This document shows, in pieces, positions 9,730 to 18,103 of a DNA stretch of 64,000 nt. Position 1 is the first letter of the stretch; every line of letters starts with the position of its first letter. The stretch is taken from NCBI GenBank assembly GCA_902526005.1, contig CABZIW010000001.1, positions 158,988-222,987 on the forward strand. Direction: 5' to 3'. The notes below the pieces were generated by a model. The model did no database searches and had not been told where the DNA came from. It saw only the letters and a list, made by a program, of their open reading frames with translations. Source of the stretch: an uncultured Pelagibacteraceae bacterium. GTDB taxonomy: Bacteria; Pseudomonadota; Alphaproteobacteria; Pelagibacterales; AG-422-B15. Both the position numbers and the translations under genes were made by a program.

Positions 9730-10749
9730 TTATGATTTTTGATCAAAAAGGTCTTTTATTTGGTCATCGTATGAATCATACGCATTGATAATTTTTGTGA
9801 CCATTTCATCTCTGACAATGTCTTTTGATCCTAGCTCAACAACTTCAATATTATCAATTTTTTCCAGGATTTTAATTGATTTTAATAACCCTGAATCACT
9901 TTTTCTATTGAGGTCTATTTGAGATGGATCACCCGTAACTACCATTCTAGAATTTTTACCACATCTAGTTAAGAACATTTTTATTTGTGTATGTGTTGCA
10001 TTTTGGGCTTCATCTAAGATTACAAATGAATTATTTAATGTCCTGCCTCTCATAAAAGCTAGAGGAGCTATTTCAATTTCAGCAGATTCAATTTTTCTTA
10101 TCGCTATATCTGATGGCATAAGATCGTAAAGACTGTCGTACAATGGTCTCAGGTAAGGATCTACCTTTTCTTTTAAATCACCAGGTAAGAAACCAAGTTT
10201 TTCTCCAGCTTCTACTGCTGGTCTAGATAGAATTATTCTATCAAATTTATTATCTAGTAATTGAGAAACTGCTGCTGCAACTGCCAGGAATGTTTTGCCT
10301 GTTCCAGCTGGACCAACTGCAAAGATAATTTTCTTTCTTTGAAGAATATCTAAATAATGATTTTGCATTTTACTTTTACCAATAACATCAAGTTTTGATG
10401 TCTTGGTGACTGTCAAGTTTCTTATTTTATCATTGTCATTTAAAAATTGCATTTTTAGATTCTCCTGAATTAAATTAATATTATTTCCTTTTCTGTTAGA
10501 TTTTAAACCCTGTTGTGTTTTTAAAATTGCATTTCGCAAAATATTTCTGTATTTTTTTTCACCTTTAATAATTAGTTGATTTCCTTTTTGAAATACCTTA
10601 ATGGGAAGCTGATCTTCAAAAAAATTTAAATTTTCATTGTTAACTCCAAATATCTCTACAACATCTAAGTTATCAATATTTATTATGGAAGATCCTGACG
10701 ACAGGTCTTTTTGATTTTCGGATATAGATTTTATTTGTTTATTTTTCAA
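9730..10749 (-). CDS. PhoH-like ATPase
   Basis: Cytoplasmic P-loop ATPase of the PhoH family, probably an RNA-associated helicase-like protein paired with YbeY. In 339 residues there is an N-terminal KH-like region, a Walker A motif GPAGTGKT at 146-153, the Walker B-like VILDEAQNAT and the sensor segment MVVTGDPSQIDL. The phoH-ybeY pair is conserved across bacteria. The first 60 residues are less conserved. The start lies 18 nt after miaB. Confidence 0.93.
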   Translation of the reverse strand: MKNKQIKSISENQKDLSSGSSIINIDNLDVVEIFGVNNENLNFFEDQLPIKVFQKGNQLIIKGEKKYRNILRNAILKTQQGLKSNRKGNNINLIQENLKMQFLNDNDKIRNLTVTKTSKLDVIGKSKMQNHYLDILQRKKIIFAVGPAGTGKTFLAVAAAVSQLLDNKFDRIILSRPAVEAGEKLGFLPGDLKEKVDPYLRPLYDSLYDLMPSDIAIRKIESAEIEIAPLAFMRGRTLNNSFVILDEAQNATHTQIKMFLTRCGKNSRMVVTGDPSQIDLNRKSDSGLLKSIKILEKIDNIEVVELGSKDIVRDEMVTKIINAYDSYDDQIKDLFDQKS

Positions 10750-10767
10750 ATTAAGCGGATAATCAAT

Positions 10768-12075
10768 TTAACAAATACCATATAAGCTCTTGTGGTTGCA
10801 AGATGTAATATCAATATCTTTTTCATAACCTGGCACTAGATCATTAGACTTTATATAAACTGATTGCATAAAGGGCGTTCTTCCAAAGAAATATTCAGGA
10901 TTACTTAAACTTTGATTCTCAATTAAAACTTTTACAGTTCTATTACAAAACTGTTTATTAAAGTAGTATTGAATTTTCTTTAATTTTTCTTGCAACACTA
11001 ACAGTCTTTCTTTTTTTACTGAAATTGGAGTATCGTCGACTTCTGTCGATGACTTAGTTCCAGGTCTTGAACTATAAATAAATGAATAAGATTGAGTAAA
11101 CTCAATATCATCAATAAGTTTTAATGTATCATTAAAATCTTGATCTGTTTCACCTGGATAGCCAACAATAAAATCTGAAGATATTTCTATATCTGGCTTT
11201 GCTTTCTTTAACCTATCGATAGTTCTTCGATAAAAATTGGGATCATATTTTCTGTTCATTTTTTTTAAAATTGACTCTGAACCAGACTGAACAGGTAAAT
11301 GAATAAATGGCATAAGCTTATCATTTGTAGCATGTATATTAATTAAATCATCACTCATATTTACTGGATGCGAGGTTGTATATCTAATTCTTTTCACGTT
11401 TTCATTTTTACTAATTTCTTCTATAAGATCAGAAATATTTACTCTTACTCCATTGTTAATAGACTCATAAGCATTAACATTTTGACCAAGTAAGACAATT
11501 TCTTTTGCGCCATTATTAGTAAGAACATTTACTTCTTTTAATATCGATTCTAAAGGACGGGAGTACTCTGGTCCTCTTGTGTAAGGAACAACACAGAACG
11601 AACAAAATTTATCACAACCTTCCTGAATGGTTATATATGATGAAACACCTTGCTTTCTTTTTTGTTCACTTAGATAATCAAATTTTTCATTTACAATAAA
11701 TTCAGTGTTGAGCTGTTTCGGGTATTTATTTAAATCATCAATCATTTGTGGTAGTAAATGATAACTTTGTGGACCCAAAATTATATCAATCGACTTATTT
11801 TTATTAAACATTTCTGAGTTTTCAGCCTGGGCTACGCAACCGACAACAGCAATAGTTTGTTCCTTCTTATATTTATTTACTCTTCCAATATCAGAATAGA
11901 GTTTATGGGCGGCCTTATCTCTAATATTACATGTATTAAATACAATCAGATCAGCATCTTCAGCATATTTATTTAGCTTCAAACCTTTATTTTCTAAAAT
12001 TGAAGTTATTTTTTCACTATCGTAAATATTCATTTGGCATCCATAAGATTTTACGAAAAAAGTTGAATGGCTCAT
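10768..12075 (-). CDS. miaB: tRNA-2-methylthio-N6-dimethylallyladenosine synthase MiaB
   Basis: Radical-SAM enzyme that methylthiolates i6A37 of tRNA. The 435-residue protein shows the N-terminal methylthiotransferase cluster cysteines Cys13, Cys49 and Cys80, the radical SAM motif CDKFCSFC (Cys154, 158, 161) and a C-terminal TRAM-like region (RTVKVLIENQS...). All six cluster ligands are present. The start codon directly abuts the plsC stop (12075/12076). Confidence 0.97.
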   Translation of the reverse strand: MSHSTFFVKSYGCQMNIYDSEKITSILENKGLKLNKYAEDADLIVFNTCNIRDKAAHKLYSDIGRVNKYKKEQTIAVVGCVAQAENSEMFNKNKSIDIILGPQSYHLLPQMIDDLNKYPKQLNTEFIVNEKFDYLSEQKRKQGVSSYITIQEGCDKFCSFCVVPYTRGPEYSRPLESILKEVNVLTNNGAKEIVLLGQNVNAYESINNGVRVNISDLIEEISKNENVKRIRYTTSHPVNMSDDLINIHATNDKLMPFIHLPVQSGSESILKKMNRKYDPNFYRRTIDRLKKAKPDIEISSDFIVGYPGETDQDFNDTLKLIDDIEFTQSYSFIYSSRPGTKSSTEVDDTPISVKKERLLVLQEKLKKIQYYFNKQFCNRTVKVLIENQSLSNPEYFFGRTPFMQSVYIKSNDLVPGYEKDIDITSCNHKSLYGIC

Positions 12076-12852
12076 TTAATTAACTTTTATGCTTTGATTT
12101 AAACCACTTAATATCTGCTTCTCACAATGAGCTGCCAGTTCTTTTCGATTCTTAAAGTTATTTACGCTCATGAGATCATGAAAAATGATATCTACTGTAA
12201 TTCTACCAGATCTGAGAAAATTTGCCATTGCTGCAACCATTGAGGTATCGCCGACCCAAGCAATGTTTCGTCTTAAATAAATACCCATCGGAATATTATT
12301 TAACTTTGAATAACATATTGAAATTGGCTGAATTTTAATCTCATTATTGTTGTCAAAAGCGCACTCAAGCATAGAAGATTTGAAATTCTTAATACCGTTT
12401 CCATCAGACGTCGTACCTTCCGGAAAGATAATAAAATTTTCACCAGCTTTTAGTTTTTTTTGAATTAAATAATTATATTCAACAATTTTATTTTTATTTT
12501 CATTATCTATAAAAAAAGTATTACTTAACATTGCTAAAAAACCAAAAATTCCCATTTGTGATACTTCTTTCTTAGCTATGAATCGTGCATTAAGTAGTGT
12601 TCCTAAACAAATTATATCAAACCAAGAAACATGGTTTGCTATATAGAGAACTCCCATATTTTTTTTGTTAAGTCTTGTTGTGTTAAAATTAATATTAATA
12701 CCTGTAACTATTTTTATCATTTGATAAAAGTAAAGAGGATAAATCCTCTTTAACTTAAATCCAATGATGTTACAAAAAATTTGGATAGGTATAGAAAAAG
12801 CTATAATTAAAAGTAGAAAAATCAAAATAAAAACGAGTCTTAAAATAGACAT
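12076..12852 (-). CDS. plsC: 1-acyl-sn-glycerol-3-phosphate acyltransferase (PlsC family)
   Basis: Transfers an acyl chain to lysophosphatidate in phospholipid synthesis. The 258-residue protein starts with a hydrophobic segment (about residues 4-30) that anchors it in the inner membrane, followed by the HX4D motif NHVSWFDI (His74, Asp79) and the glycerophosphate-binding FPEGTTSDG (144-152). It abuts fur (12853) and miaB (12075) with no spacer, so all three are probably one transcript. Substrate specificity cannot be read from the sequence. Confidence 0.9.
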   Translation of the reverse strand: MSILRLVFILIFLLLIIAFSIPIQIFCNIIGFKLKRIYPLYFYQMIKIVTGININFNTTRLNKKNMGVLYIANHVSWFDIICLGTLLNARFIAKKEVSQMGIFGFLAMLSNTFFIDNENKNKIVEYNYLIQKKLKAGENFIIFPEGTTSDGNGIKNFKSSMLECAFDNNNEIKIQPISICYSKLNNIPMGIYLRRNIAWVGDTSMVAAMANFLRSGRITVDIIFHDLMSVNNFKNRKELAAHCEKQILSGLNQSIKVN

Positions 12853-13272
12853 CTAATTATTTTTTTTTATTTTGATTCCATAAAGCTCTAACCTATGATC
12901 AACAAGGTTGTATCCGAGCGACTTTGCAACAGAACGTTGAATCTCTTCAATTTCTTCATTTGTGAATTCGTGAATTTCTCCTGTTTCAATATCAATCAAA
13001 TGATCGTGATGATGGTCTTCAATAGCCTCATATCTTGATCTACCATCTTTAAATTCATGTTTTTCAATAGCACCATATTCTTCAAAAAGTTTTACAGTCC
13101 TGTAGACCGTTGCAATACTAATATTTTTATCTTGCTCGTTGGCATTAAGAAATATTTCATTTACATCAGGGTGGCCATTGGCACTCATCTCTGTAATAAC
13201 ATCGGCAATAATATTTCTTTGCTCTGTCATTCTTAACCCTTTATCTCTGCACATTTTTTTTACGTCAATCAT
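12853..13272 (-). CDS. fur: Fur-family transcriptional regulator (Fur/Mur)
   Basis: Metal-responsive repressor. The 139-residue protein has an N-terminal winged helix (recognition region ISIATVYRTVKLFEEYG, about 51-67) and a metal-binding dimerisation domain with HHHDH at 87-91. The C-terminal Cys pairs of the structural-zinc Fur type are absent, as in alphaproteobacterial Fur/Mur proteins, some of which sense manganese rather than iron. The fur-miaB neighbourhood is conserved in the class. Start lies 9 nt after the tsaB stop. Confidence 0.92.
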   Translation of the reverse strand: MIDVKKMCRDKGLRMTEQRNIIADVITEMSANGHPDVNEIFLNANEQDKNISIATVYRTVKLFEEYGAIEKHEFKDGRSRYEAIEDHHHDHLIDIETGEIHEFTNEEIEEIQRSVAKSLGYNLVDHRLELYGIKIKKNN

Positions 13273-13281
13273 TTAAACCAC

Positions 13282-13908
13282 TCAAAAATAATTATTTATA
13301 TATAATGGTTTTGGGTCAATTTTATCAATCATATTATTATCAATTATTTCTGGTAATTCTTTCAAATTATAATCTATTAAATGAAAATTCTCTTTTATTT
13401 TACGAAAACTTCTATTTTTTACTGATTTTTTAAGTAAATTAATATTGCAAATATATATTGTTGAACTGTTGTATCTTAACTTTTCATTATCAAAATTAAC
13501 TAATGTAGGTGAATTAATGCTCTTATTGCCTTTGAATGATTGGATAAAAAATTCATTATTTCTAAAGTGCAAAATTATACATTTTGTTTTTCTAATTTTA
13601 CTCAGACCCATTTTAAAATTGATTAATTCAAATTTAGATAATCCAAATACATTTAAATTCATGGTCAACTTAAGAGCTTTAGCAAAAGTTAATGCAGTTC
13701 TAATACCAGTAAAACTTCCTGGACCTGTAATAATATAAATTGATTTTATTTTTTTTATATTTGTATGCGATTTTTTTAAAAATCTATCAATCTCAATAAT
13801 TAATATTTCGGAAATATTTTTTTTTATTTTTAATTCTTTATTAACTGATTTACCATTATATATTAAAGCTAATTTAAATGACTGAGTAAAATCTAAAATA
13901 AGAAACAT
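13282..13908 (-). CDS. tsaB: tRNA threonylcarbamoyladenosine biosynthesis protein TsaB
   Basis: Non-catalytic partner of TsaD in forming t6A37 in tRNA. The 208-residue ASKHA-fold protein has the diagnostic TGPGSFTGIRTAL (61-73) and an N-terminal strand LILDFTQSFKLALI in which the usual DTS is changed to DFT. It is very Lys/Asn/Ile-rich and diverged in its C-terminal half. The rimI gene that often follows tsaB is not here; fur follows directly. Confidence 0.88.
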   Translation of the reverse strand: MFLILDFTQSFKLALIYNGKSVNKELKIKKNISEILIIEIDRFLKKSHTNIKKIKSIYIITGPGSFTGIRTALTFAKALKLTMNLNVFGLSKFELINFKMGLSKIRKTKCIILHFRNNEFFIQSFKGNKSINSPTLVNFDNEKLRYNSSTIYICNINLLKKSVKNRSFRKIKENFHLIDYNLKELPEIIDNNMIDKIDPKPLYINNYF

Positions 13909-13949
13909 AATATTGCTATTTTTTACATATAGACTAAAAATTAGATGAT

Positions 13950-14984
13950 ATGAATAATTTTTTTTTTAATAATTTAAGCAAAAATTATTTTTTATTTTTA
14001 ATAATTTTCTCCTCATATACTTTACCTGCTCTTTCTGAGTCTGGTGTTTCGGTGTTCATGTATCATAGATTTGGAGAAGACAAATACCCTTCTACTAATG
14101 TTAGTGAAGAGCAATTTTTTTCGCATATAGATTACATTCTTAATAATGAAATTAAGATTATTAAGTTAGAAGAATTGATTAAAGATCTAGATCAAAATAA
14201 AAAATTTAATGACAAGACTGTGGCGTTTTCTGTTGATGATGCATATAGCTCATTTTATAAAATTGCTTGGCCAATTTTTAGAGATAATGAAATTCCTGTC
14301 ACTTTATTTCTGTCTACTGAAATAATTGACAATAGAACAAATGGTTACATGACTTGGGAAGAAATCAAAACATTTGTTGATGAGGGCGGAAGCATTGGTC
14401 AACATACATCTACACATTTACACATGCCATTAAATTCCATTTCGGAAATAAAAGAAGACATTTTAAATTCTCATAAAAGCTGGATTAAAAATATTGGATA
14501 CATACCAAAACTATTTGCCTATCCTTACGGAGAATCTAGTAATGAAGTGATTGATATACTCAAGGAGTTTGGTATTTCGCATGCATTTGGTCAACACTCA
14601 GGGGTTATTTCCAGTTTTGATAATCAATACTATTTACCTAGGTTTTCACTCAATGAAAGATTTGGAGATATTGATAGATTTGAATTTGCAGTTAATGCTT
14701 ATTCTCTAAATATAAAGGATTTTTTGCCAGGAGATATGTTTTTGATCGATAACAAAAAACCCTTAATTGAGTTTAGTATTTTAAATAATTTGAAAGGAAG
14801 CCCTATAGATTGTTTTTCTAATCCTGGTGGCAAATGGGATAAGCAAGAAATAATAAATATAAAAAAAAATAGATACCAAATAAAATTAAAAGAAGATTAT
14901 TTAAGTGGAAGAGCGCGTCTAAATTGTACAACAAAGGTTGATGATGAATGGTATTGGTTTGGATATCAGTTTTTAGTTAAATGA
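13950..14984 (+). CDS. Secreted polysaccharide deacetylase (NodB-like)
   Basis: The 344-residue protein starts with a signal-peptide-like hydrophobic stretch (NYFLFLIIFSSYTLPALS, 12-29) and so probably acts in the periplasm or outside. The NodB-fold core is recognisable: FMYHRFG at 36-42, the catalytic/metal Asp pair Asp96-Asp97 (SVDDAYS), metal ligands His152 and His156 (QHTSTHLHM) and FAYPYGE at 189-195. All metal ligands are retained. A C-terminal domain of about 110 residues with two Cys is beta-rich and not recognised. The substrate could be peptidoglycan or another polysaccharide. It converges on the cell-wall hydrolase gene, overlapping its end by 8 nt, and diverges from tsaB across 41 nt. 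Confidence 0.85.
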   Translation: MNNFFFNNLSKNYFLFLIIFSSYTLPALSESGVSVFMYHRFGEDKYPSTNVSEEQFFSHIDYILNNEIKIIKLEELIKDLDQNKKFNDKTVAFSVDDAYSSFYKIAWPIFRDNEIPVTLFLSTEIIDNRTNGYMTWEEIKTFVDEGGSIGQHTSTHLHMPLNSISEIKEDILNSHKSWIKNIGYIPKLFAYPYGESSNEVIDILKEFGISHAFGQHSGVISSFDNQYYLPRFSLNERFGDIDRFEFAVNAYSLNIKDFLPGDMFLIDNKKPLIEFSILNNLKGSPIDCFSNPGGKWDKQEIINIKKNRYQIKLKEDYLSGRARLNCTTKVDDEWYWFGYQFLVK

Positions 14985-15945
14985 TATCAGTAATCAGCGG
15001 AGTCTGCTGATCAATACTTAAGTTTTCAAAATCTTGAAAGTCATTTATTTCAATAATATTTTTAATTTTATCAATATAATCATCTTCAATAGAGTAACTA
15101 GATAAAAACTCAGCTAAATAAGTACCTTTCAGAGGTATCTTATTTGAACGCAGCACAAATCTATTAATGCGAAACTCATTATAGTGAAAATTTGTATTTA
15201 GATTTTTCATATAAGACGCTACAGACTCACTTAAATTATTAAAAGATTTAATTTTATATTTAGCATCAGTTTCTCTTTCGTTTGGAATGATACCATCGTT
15301 AGTTTTACCCCAAATGTACTGCCCAAAAAGTGCATTACCCTCGTATGCAAATCTAGAAGTGCCCCATCCGCTCTCTATAACAGCCTGAGCTAGTGCGAGT
15401 GAAACTGGTATTTCATCAACTTTTATTAATAGAGAATCTAAAGTATCGGCCTTATATTCTTCCATTAAATTTTGAACCCAAATAGCTTCTTTTCGTGATA
15501 TTTGATCAAAGCTACTTTTGATTAATTTTATATTCTGGTTCAAAGATGAAATTTTGCTATTTTCTTGGACTATTAACGGTAATGTAATTTTTATAAATAA
15601 TTCTTTTCTATTTTTAATGGATTTTATACTTTTTAGATCCTTAGGTAGTTGAGACACTTTTATATTTGGTATCGACTTAGTTTCTCTGATTTGATCAATC
15701 CTAGTATCGTAAATTAGTTCATTTTGCTGTAGAGATTTTGCAGTTTTTAAATCAATTATGTAAGAAGCCTGCATATCTTTTTCAGCATGGTTTAAAGGCA
15801 TATCTTTCATCGTATATGACTTTTGATAAAAGGTATTGGTATATATCAGCGAAGTTAAAACCGATAGGACGATGAGTAAAAAAATAAAATAATATATTTT
15901 AAATAGAAATTTAATATTTTTATCTTGAGTAATTAAAATATTCAT
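14977..15945 (-). CDS. Membrane-anchored glucosaminidase (Bax-like peptidoglycan hydrolase)
   Basis: Predicted 322-residue protein with one N-terminal membrane anchor (FLFKIYYFIFLLIVLSVLTSLIY) and a C-terminal FlgJ/Bax-type glucosaminidase domain: ALAQAVIESGWGTSRFAYEGNALFGQYIWG contains the catalytic Glu and the conserved GN.LFG segment. It probably cleaves peptidoglycan glycan strands in the periplasm. I chose the ATG at 15945, which has an AGAAG site about 10 nt upstream and avoids the 38-nt overlap with the Nfu gene that an upstream start at 15996 would give. The facing deacetylase suggests, as inference only, a shared cell-wall role. Confidence 0.82.
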   Translation of the reverse strand: MNILITQDKNIKFLFKIYYFIFLLIVLSVLTSLIYTNTFYQKSYTMKDMPLNHAEKDMQASYIIDLKTAKSLQQNELIYDTRIDQIRETKSIPNIKVSQLPKDLKSIKSIKNRKELFIKITLPLIVQENSKISSLNQNIKLIKSSFDQISRKEAIWVQNLMEEYKADTLDSLLIKVDEIPVSLALAQAVIESGWGTSRFAYEGNALFGQYIWGKTNDGIIPNERETDAKYKIKSFNNLSESVASYMKNLNTNFHYNEFRINRFVLRSNKIPLKGTYLAEFLSSYSIEDDYIDKIKNIIEINDFQDFENLSIDQQTPLITDII

Positions 15946-15958
15946 AGCGATTATTCTT

Positions 15959-16522
15959 CTATAATACCTGCTCAACTTTTTTGACTTCAGGAACATTATG
16001 TTTAAGCATATTTTCGATACCGTTTTTCAATGTAACCGTTGCACTTGGACAACCTGCGCAGCTCCCTTTTAAGGAAAGATAAGCTGTACCACTTTCATAT
16101 TTTATAAATTTTACGTCTCCACCATCTTGCATAATTGCCGGTCTGATCTTTGATAATAATATACTGTTGATCATATTAACTACTTTCAGGTCATCGTCAT
16201 GAAACTGTATATTATCTAATTCATTGATGTCATCGTCTCTTTTATCAATAGCTGGAAGGCCAGAGTTGAGATGATTAGAAATTACATGTAATACTGAAGC
16301 CTTAAGTTGATCCCAGGTATAATCATTTTTATTAACTGAGATACAATTTTTGTTAAATAATACATTATCAACCCCTTTTATTTTGAAAAGTTCGTCTGCT
16401 AATACTGAGTTTCTGTTAACTTGTGATTTATTGAATTCAATTGGTTGCTCACACAGCTCATGATCAGTAAGAATGAACTTTAGTGAATTTGGATTTGGAG
16501 TTGATTCGGTTTGTATAAACAT
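15959..16522 (-). CDS. nfuA: NfuA-type Fe-S cluster carrier
   Basis: Carries and delivers [4Fe-4S] clusters to apo-enzymes. The 187-residue protein starts with the Nfu N-terminal domain (MFIQTESTPNPNSLKF) and ends with a NifU-like domain whose CAGC motif (Cys155, Cys158) is the cluster ligand pair. This two-domain build is usual in Alphaproteobacteria. Likely clients in this window include MiaB and endonuclease III. The gene ends 13 nt before the glucosaminidase start. Confidence 0.93.
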   Translation of the reverse strand: MFIQTESTPNPNSLKFILTDHELCEQPIEFNKSQVNRNSVLADELFKIKGVDNVLFNKNCISVNKNDYTWDQLKASVLHVISNHLNSGLPAIDKRDDDINELDNIQFHDDDLKVVNMINSILLSKIRPAIMQDGGDVKFIKYESGTAYLSLKGSCAGCPSATVTLKNGIENMLKHNVPEVKKVEQVL

Positions 16523-16609
16523 AATGTTTCTAAAGTTATATAGATAGATTCATAAAATTTTAAAGTTTAGATGCAGTTATTTATTAAGTTACTGAAATTT
16601 AATTGATTT

Positions 16610-17086
16610 TTAATCTGATCGAGATGCTAAATCATCTATTAGCTCGTCTGAAAGTCCTTGTGGAATTATAACAATAGGCACAGGTAACTTTCCAGATTTT
16701 TGTCCTGCCAAAAGTGATACAAGTGGTCCGGGTTGATCTGACTCAGCCGCAGCTAGAACAAGAAATCTAATCGCGTTGTCCTCTTCTAGTGTCTCTATAA
16801 TTTTTTCACTTGTGGTACCCTCTTTTATAATAAGCTCAGGAACAATATTAGTTAGATCATTAATTACCTTAGACCATTTTTGAAGTTTTTCTTGTGCTTT
16901 CTCTCTTGCTTCTTGAAGTATTATATCTTCTATTGACTGCCATTGTTGTGGATCGAATTGTTCTATCACATTTAACAATGCTATTCCTCCCTTTGTACTC
17001 TGCGCACGCTTAGCAGCAAATCTGATTGCAACGTTCAATTCCTCAGAGTCATCAACTATTACTAAAAATTTTGATCTATGCTTCAT
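16610..17086 (-). CDS. Universal stress protein (UspA family)
   Basis: A 158-residue single Usp domain. It begins with the strand KFLVIVDDSEELNVAIRFAAKRA and ends with the strand PVPIVIIPQG; the ATP-binding pattern G-2x-G-9x-G(S/T) is only partly visible, so nucleotide binding is uncertain. Its start overlaps the trpS end by 11 nt, which suggests co-transcription with murJ-trpS, as in other Alphaproteobacteria. An 87-nt gap separates it from nfuA. Confidence 0.88.
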   Translation of the reverse strand: MKHRSKFLVIVDDSEELNVAIRFAAKRAQSTKGGIALLNVIEQFDPQQWQSIEDIILQEAREKAQEKLQKWSKVINDLTNIVPELIIKEGTTSEKIIETLEEDNAIRFLVLAAAESDQPGPLVSLLAGQKSGKLPVPIVIIPQGLSDELIDDLASRSD

Positions 17087-18098
17087 TTCTATGTAGTCCT
17101 ACAATGTCATATACATCATTAATTGTTTTTTGCGCAATTTGATTTGCTTTATTTTGGCCATCTAATAATATTTCTGAAAGATAGCCTATGTCTTGCATTA
17201 GTTTTTTAACTTCTGTTGTTATTGGTTTTAGTCGTTCTACCAACACATCAGATAAATCAGACTTAAATTTAGAAAAATTTTGACCTTCATATTGTTCAAC
17301 TAGCTTATGTTTTTCAATTGCAGAAAAGCCTGAATAAATATTAAGCAAGTTATTAACCTCAGCTAATTTTTTTACTTCCTCAATTTTTCCTGGCATCACT
17401 GCATCTGCGGTTTTTGCTTTTTTTATCTTTTTTATAATTTCATCACTCTCATCTAAAAGACTTATACGTGAGTATTCAGATAGATCTGATTTACTCATTT
17501 TTTGACTTCCATCTTTAAGAGACATAATTCTTGAAATATTCTTATCTATAATTGGCTCAGGAATCGGAAAAAAGTTCTCGCAATTAAAATCCCGATTAAA
17601 TTTCTGTGCAATATCTCTAGTGAGTTCAAGATGCTGCTTTTGATCATCTCCAACTGGAACATGTGTTGCTTTATAAACTAGTATGTCAGCAGCCATTAAA
17701 TTAGGATAAATAAATAGACCCGAACTGGCATTCTCTTTATCTTTCCCAGCTTTGTCTTTAAACTGTGTCATTCGATTCAACCATCCCATTCTTGTAACGC
17801 AATTAAATATCCAAGCTAACTCTGAATGGGCGGATACACTGCTTTGATTAAATATTACACTATTCTTTGGATCTATACCGGATGCTATATAAGTTGCTGC
17901 AACTTCTAGAGTATTTCTTTTTAAAATCTTAGGATCTTGTTTTACAGTTATCGCATGTAAATCAACTATACAAAAAAAACAATTATAGTTATTTTGCATG
18001 TTTACAAAATTTTTAATTGCCCCAAGATAATTACCTATATGAAGATCACCTGATGGTTGAACCCCTGATAAGACAGTATTGTTATTAATTTTACTCAT
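17076..18098 (-). CDS. trpS: Tryptophanyl-tRNA synthetase (in frame with upstream murJ)
   Basis: Charges tRNA-Trp. If translation starts at the ATG at 18098-18096 the protein has 340 residues, the family's normal length. The class I signatures are present: HIGN at 20-23 (HIGH) and KMSKS in GSQKMSKSDLSEYSR. There is no stop codon between this gene and murJ: the murJ frame runs straight through the ATG, so the annotated unit could also be one 852-residue MurJ-TrpS protein (17076-19634). No clear ribosome-binding site precedes the ATG. Loss of one base from the A6 tract at 18098-18103 would restore the common ATGA stop/start overlap. Confidence 0.9.
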   Translation of the reverse strand: MSKINNNTVLSGVQPSGDLHIGNYLGAIKNFVNMQNNYNCFFCIVDLHAITVKQDPKILKRNTLEVAATYIASGIDPKNSVIFNQSSVSAHSELAWIFNCVTRMGWLNRMTQFKDKAGKDKENASSGLFIYPNLMAADILVYKATHVPVGDDQKQHLELTRDIAQKFNRDFNCENFFPIPEPIIDKNISRIMSLKDGSQKMSKSDLSEYSRISLLDESDEIIKKIKKAKTADAVMPGKIEEVKKLAEVNNLLNIYSGFSAIEKHKLVEQYEGQNFSKFKSDLSDVLVERLKPITTEVKKLMQDIGYLSEILLDGQNKANQIAQKTINDVYDIVGLHRNEA

Positions 18099-18103
18099 TT
18101 TTT
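18098..18103 (-). promoter_or_regulatory. A6 homopolymer at the murJ-trpS junction (possible slippage site)
   Basis: The minus strand reads CAA AAA ATG AGT AAA. Frame 0 joins MurJ to TrpS. One base fewer puts TGA in frame immediately; one base more puts TAA in frame two codons later. Six A residues is a length at which polymerase slippage or a sequencing error is plausible. Confidence 0.5.

Noticed and set aside
15946-15996. Earlier start for the glucosaminidase gene
   Set aside because: It overlaps nfuA by 38 nt and the ATG at 15945 has a better ribosome-binding site before the membrane anchor.
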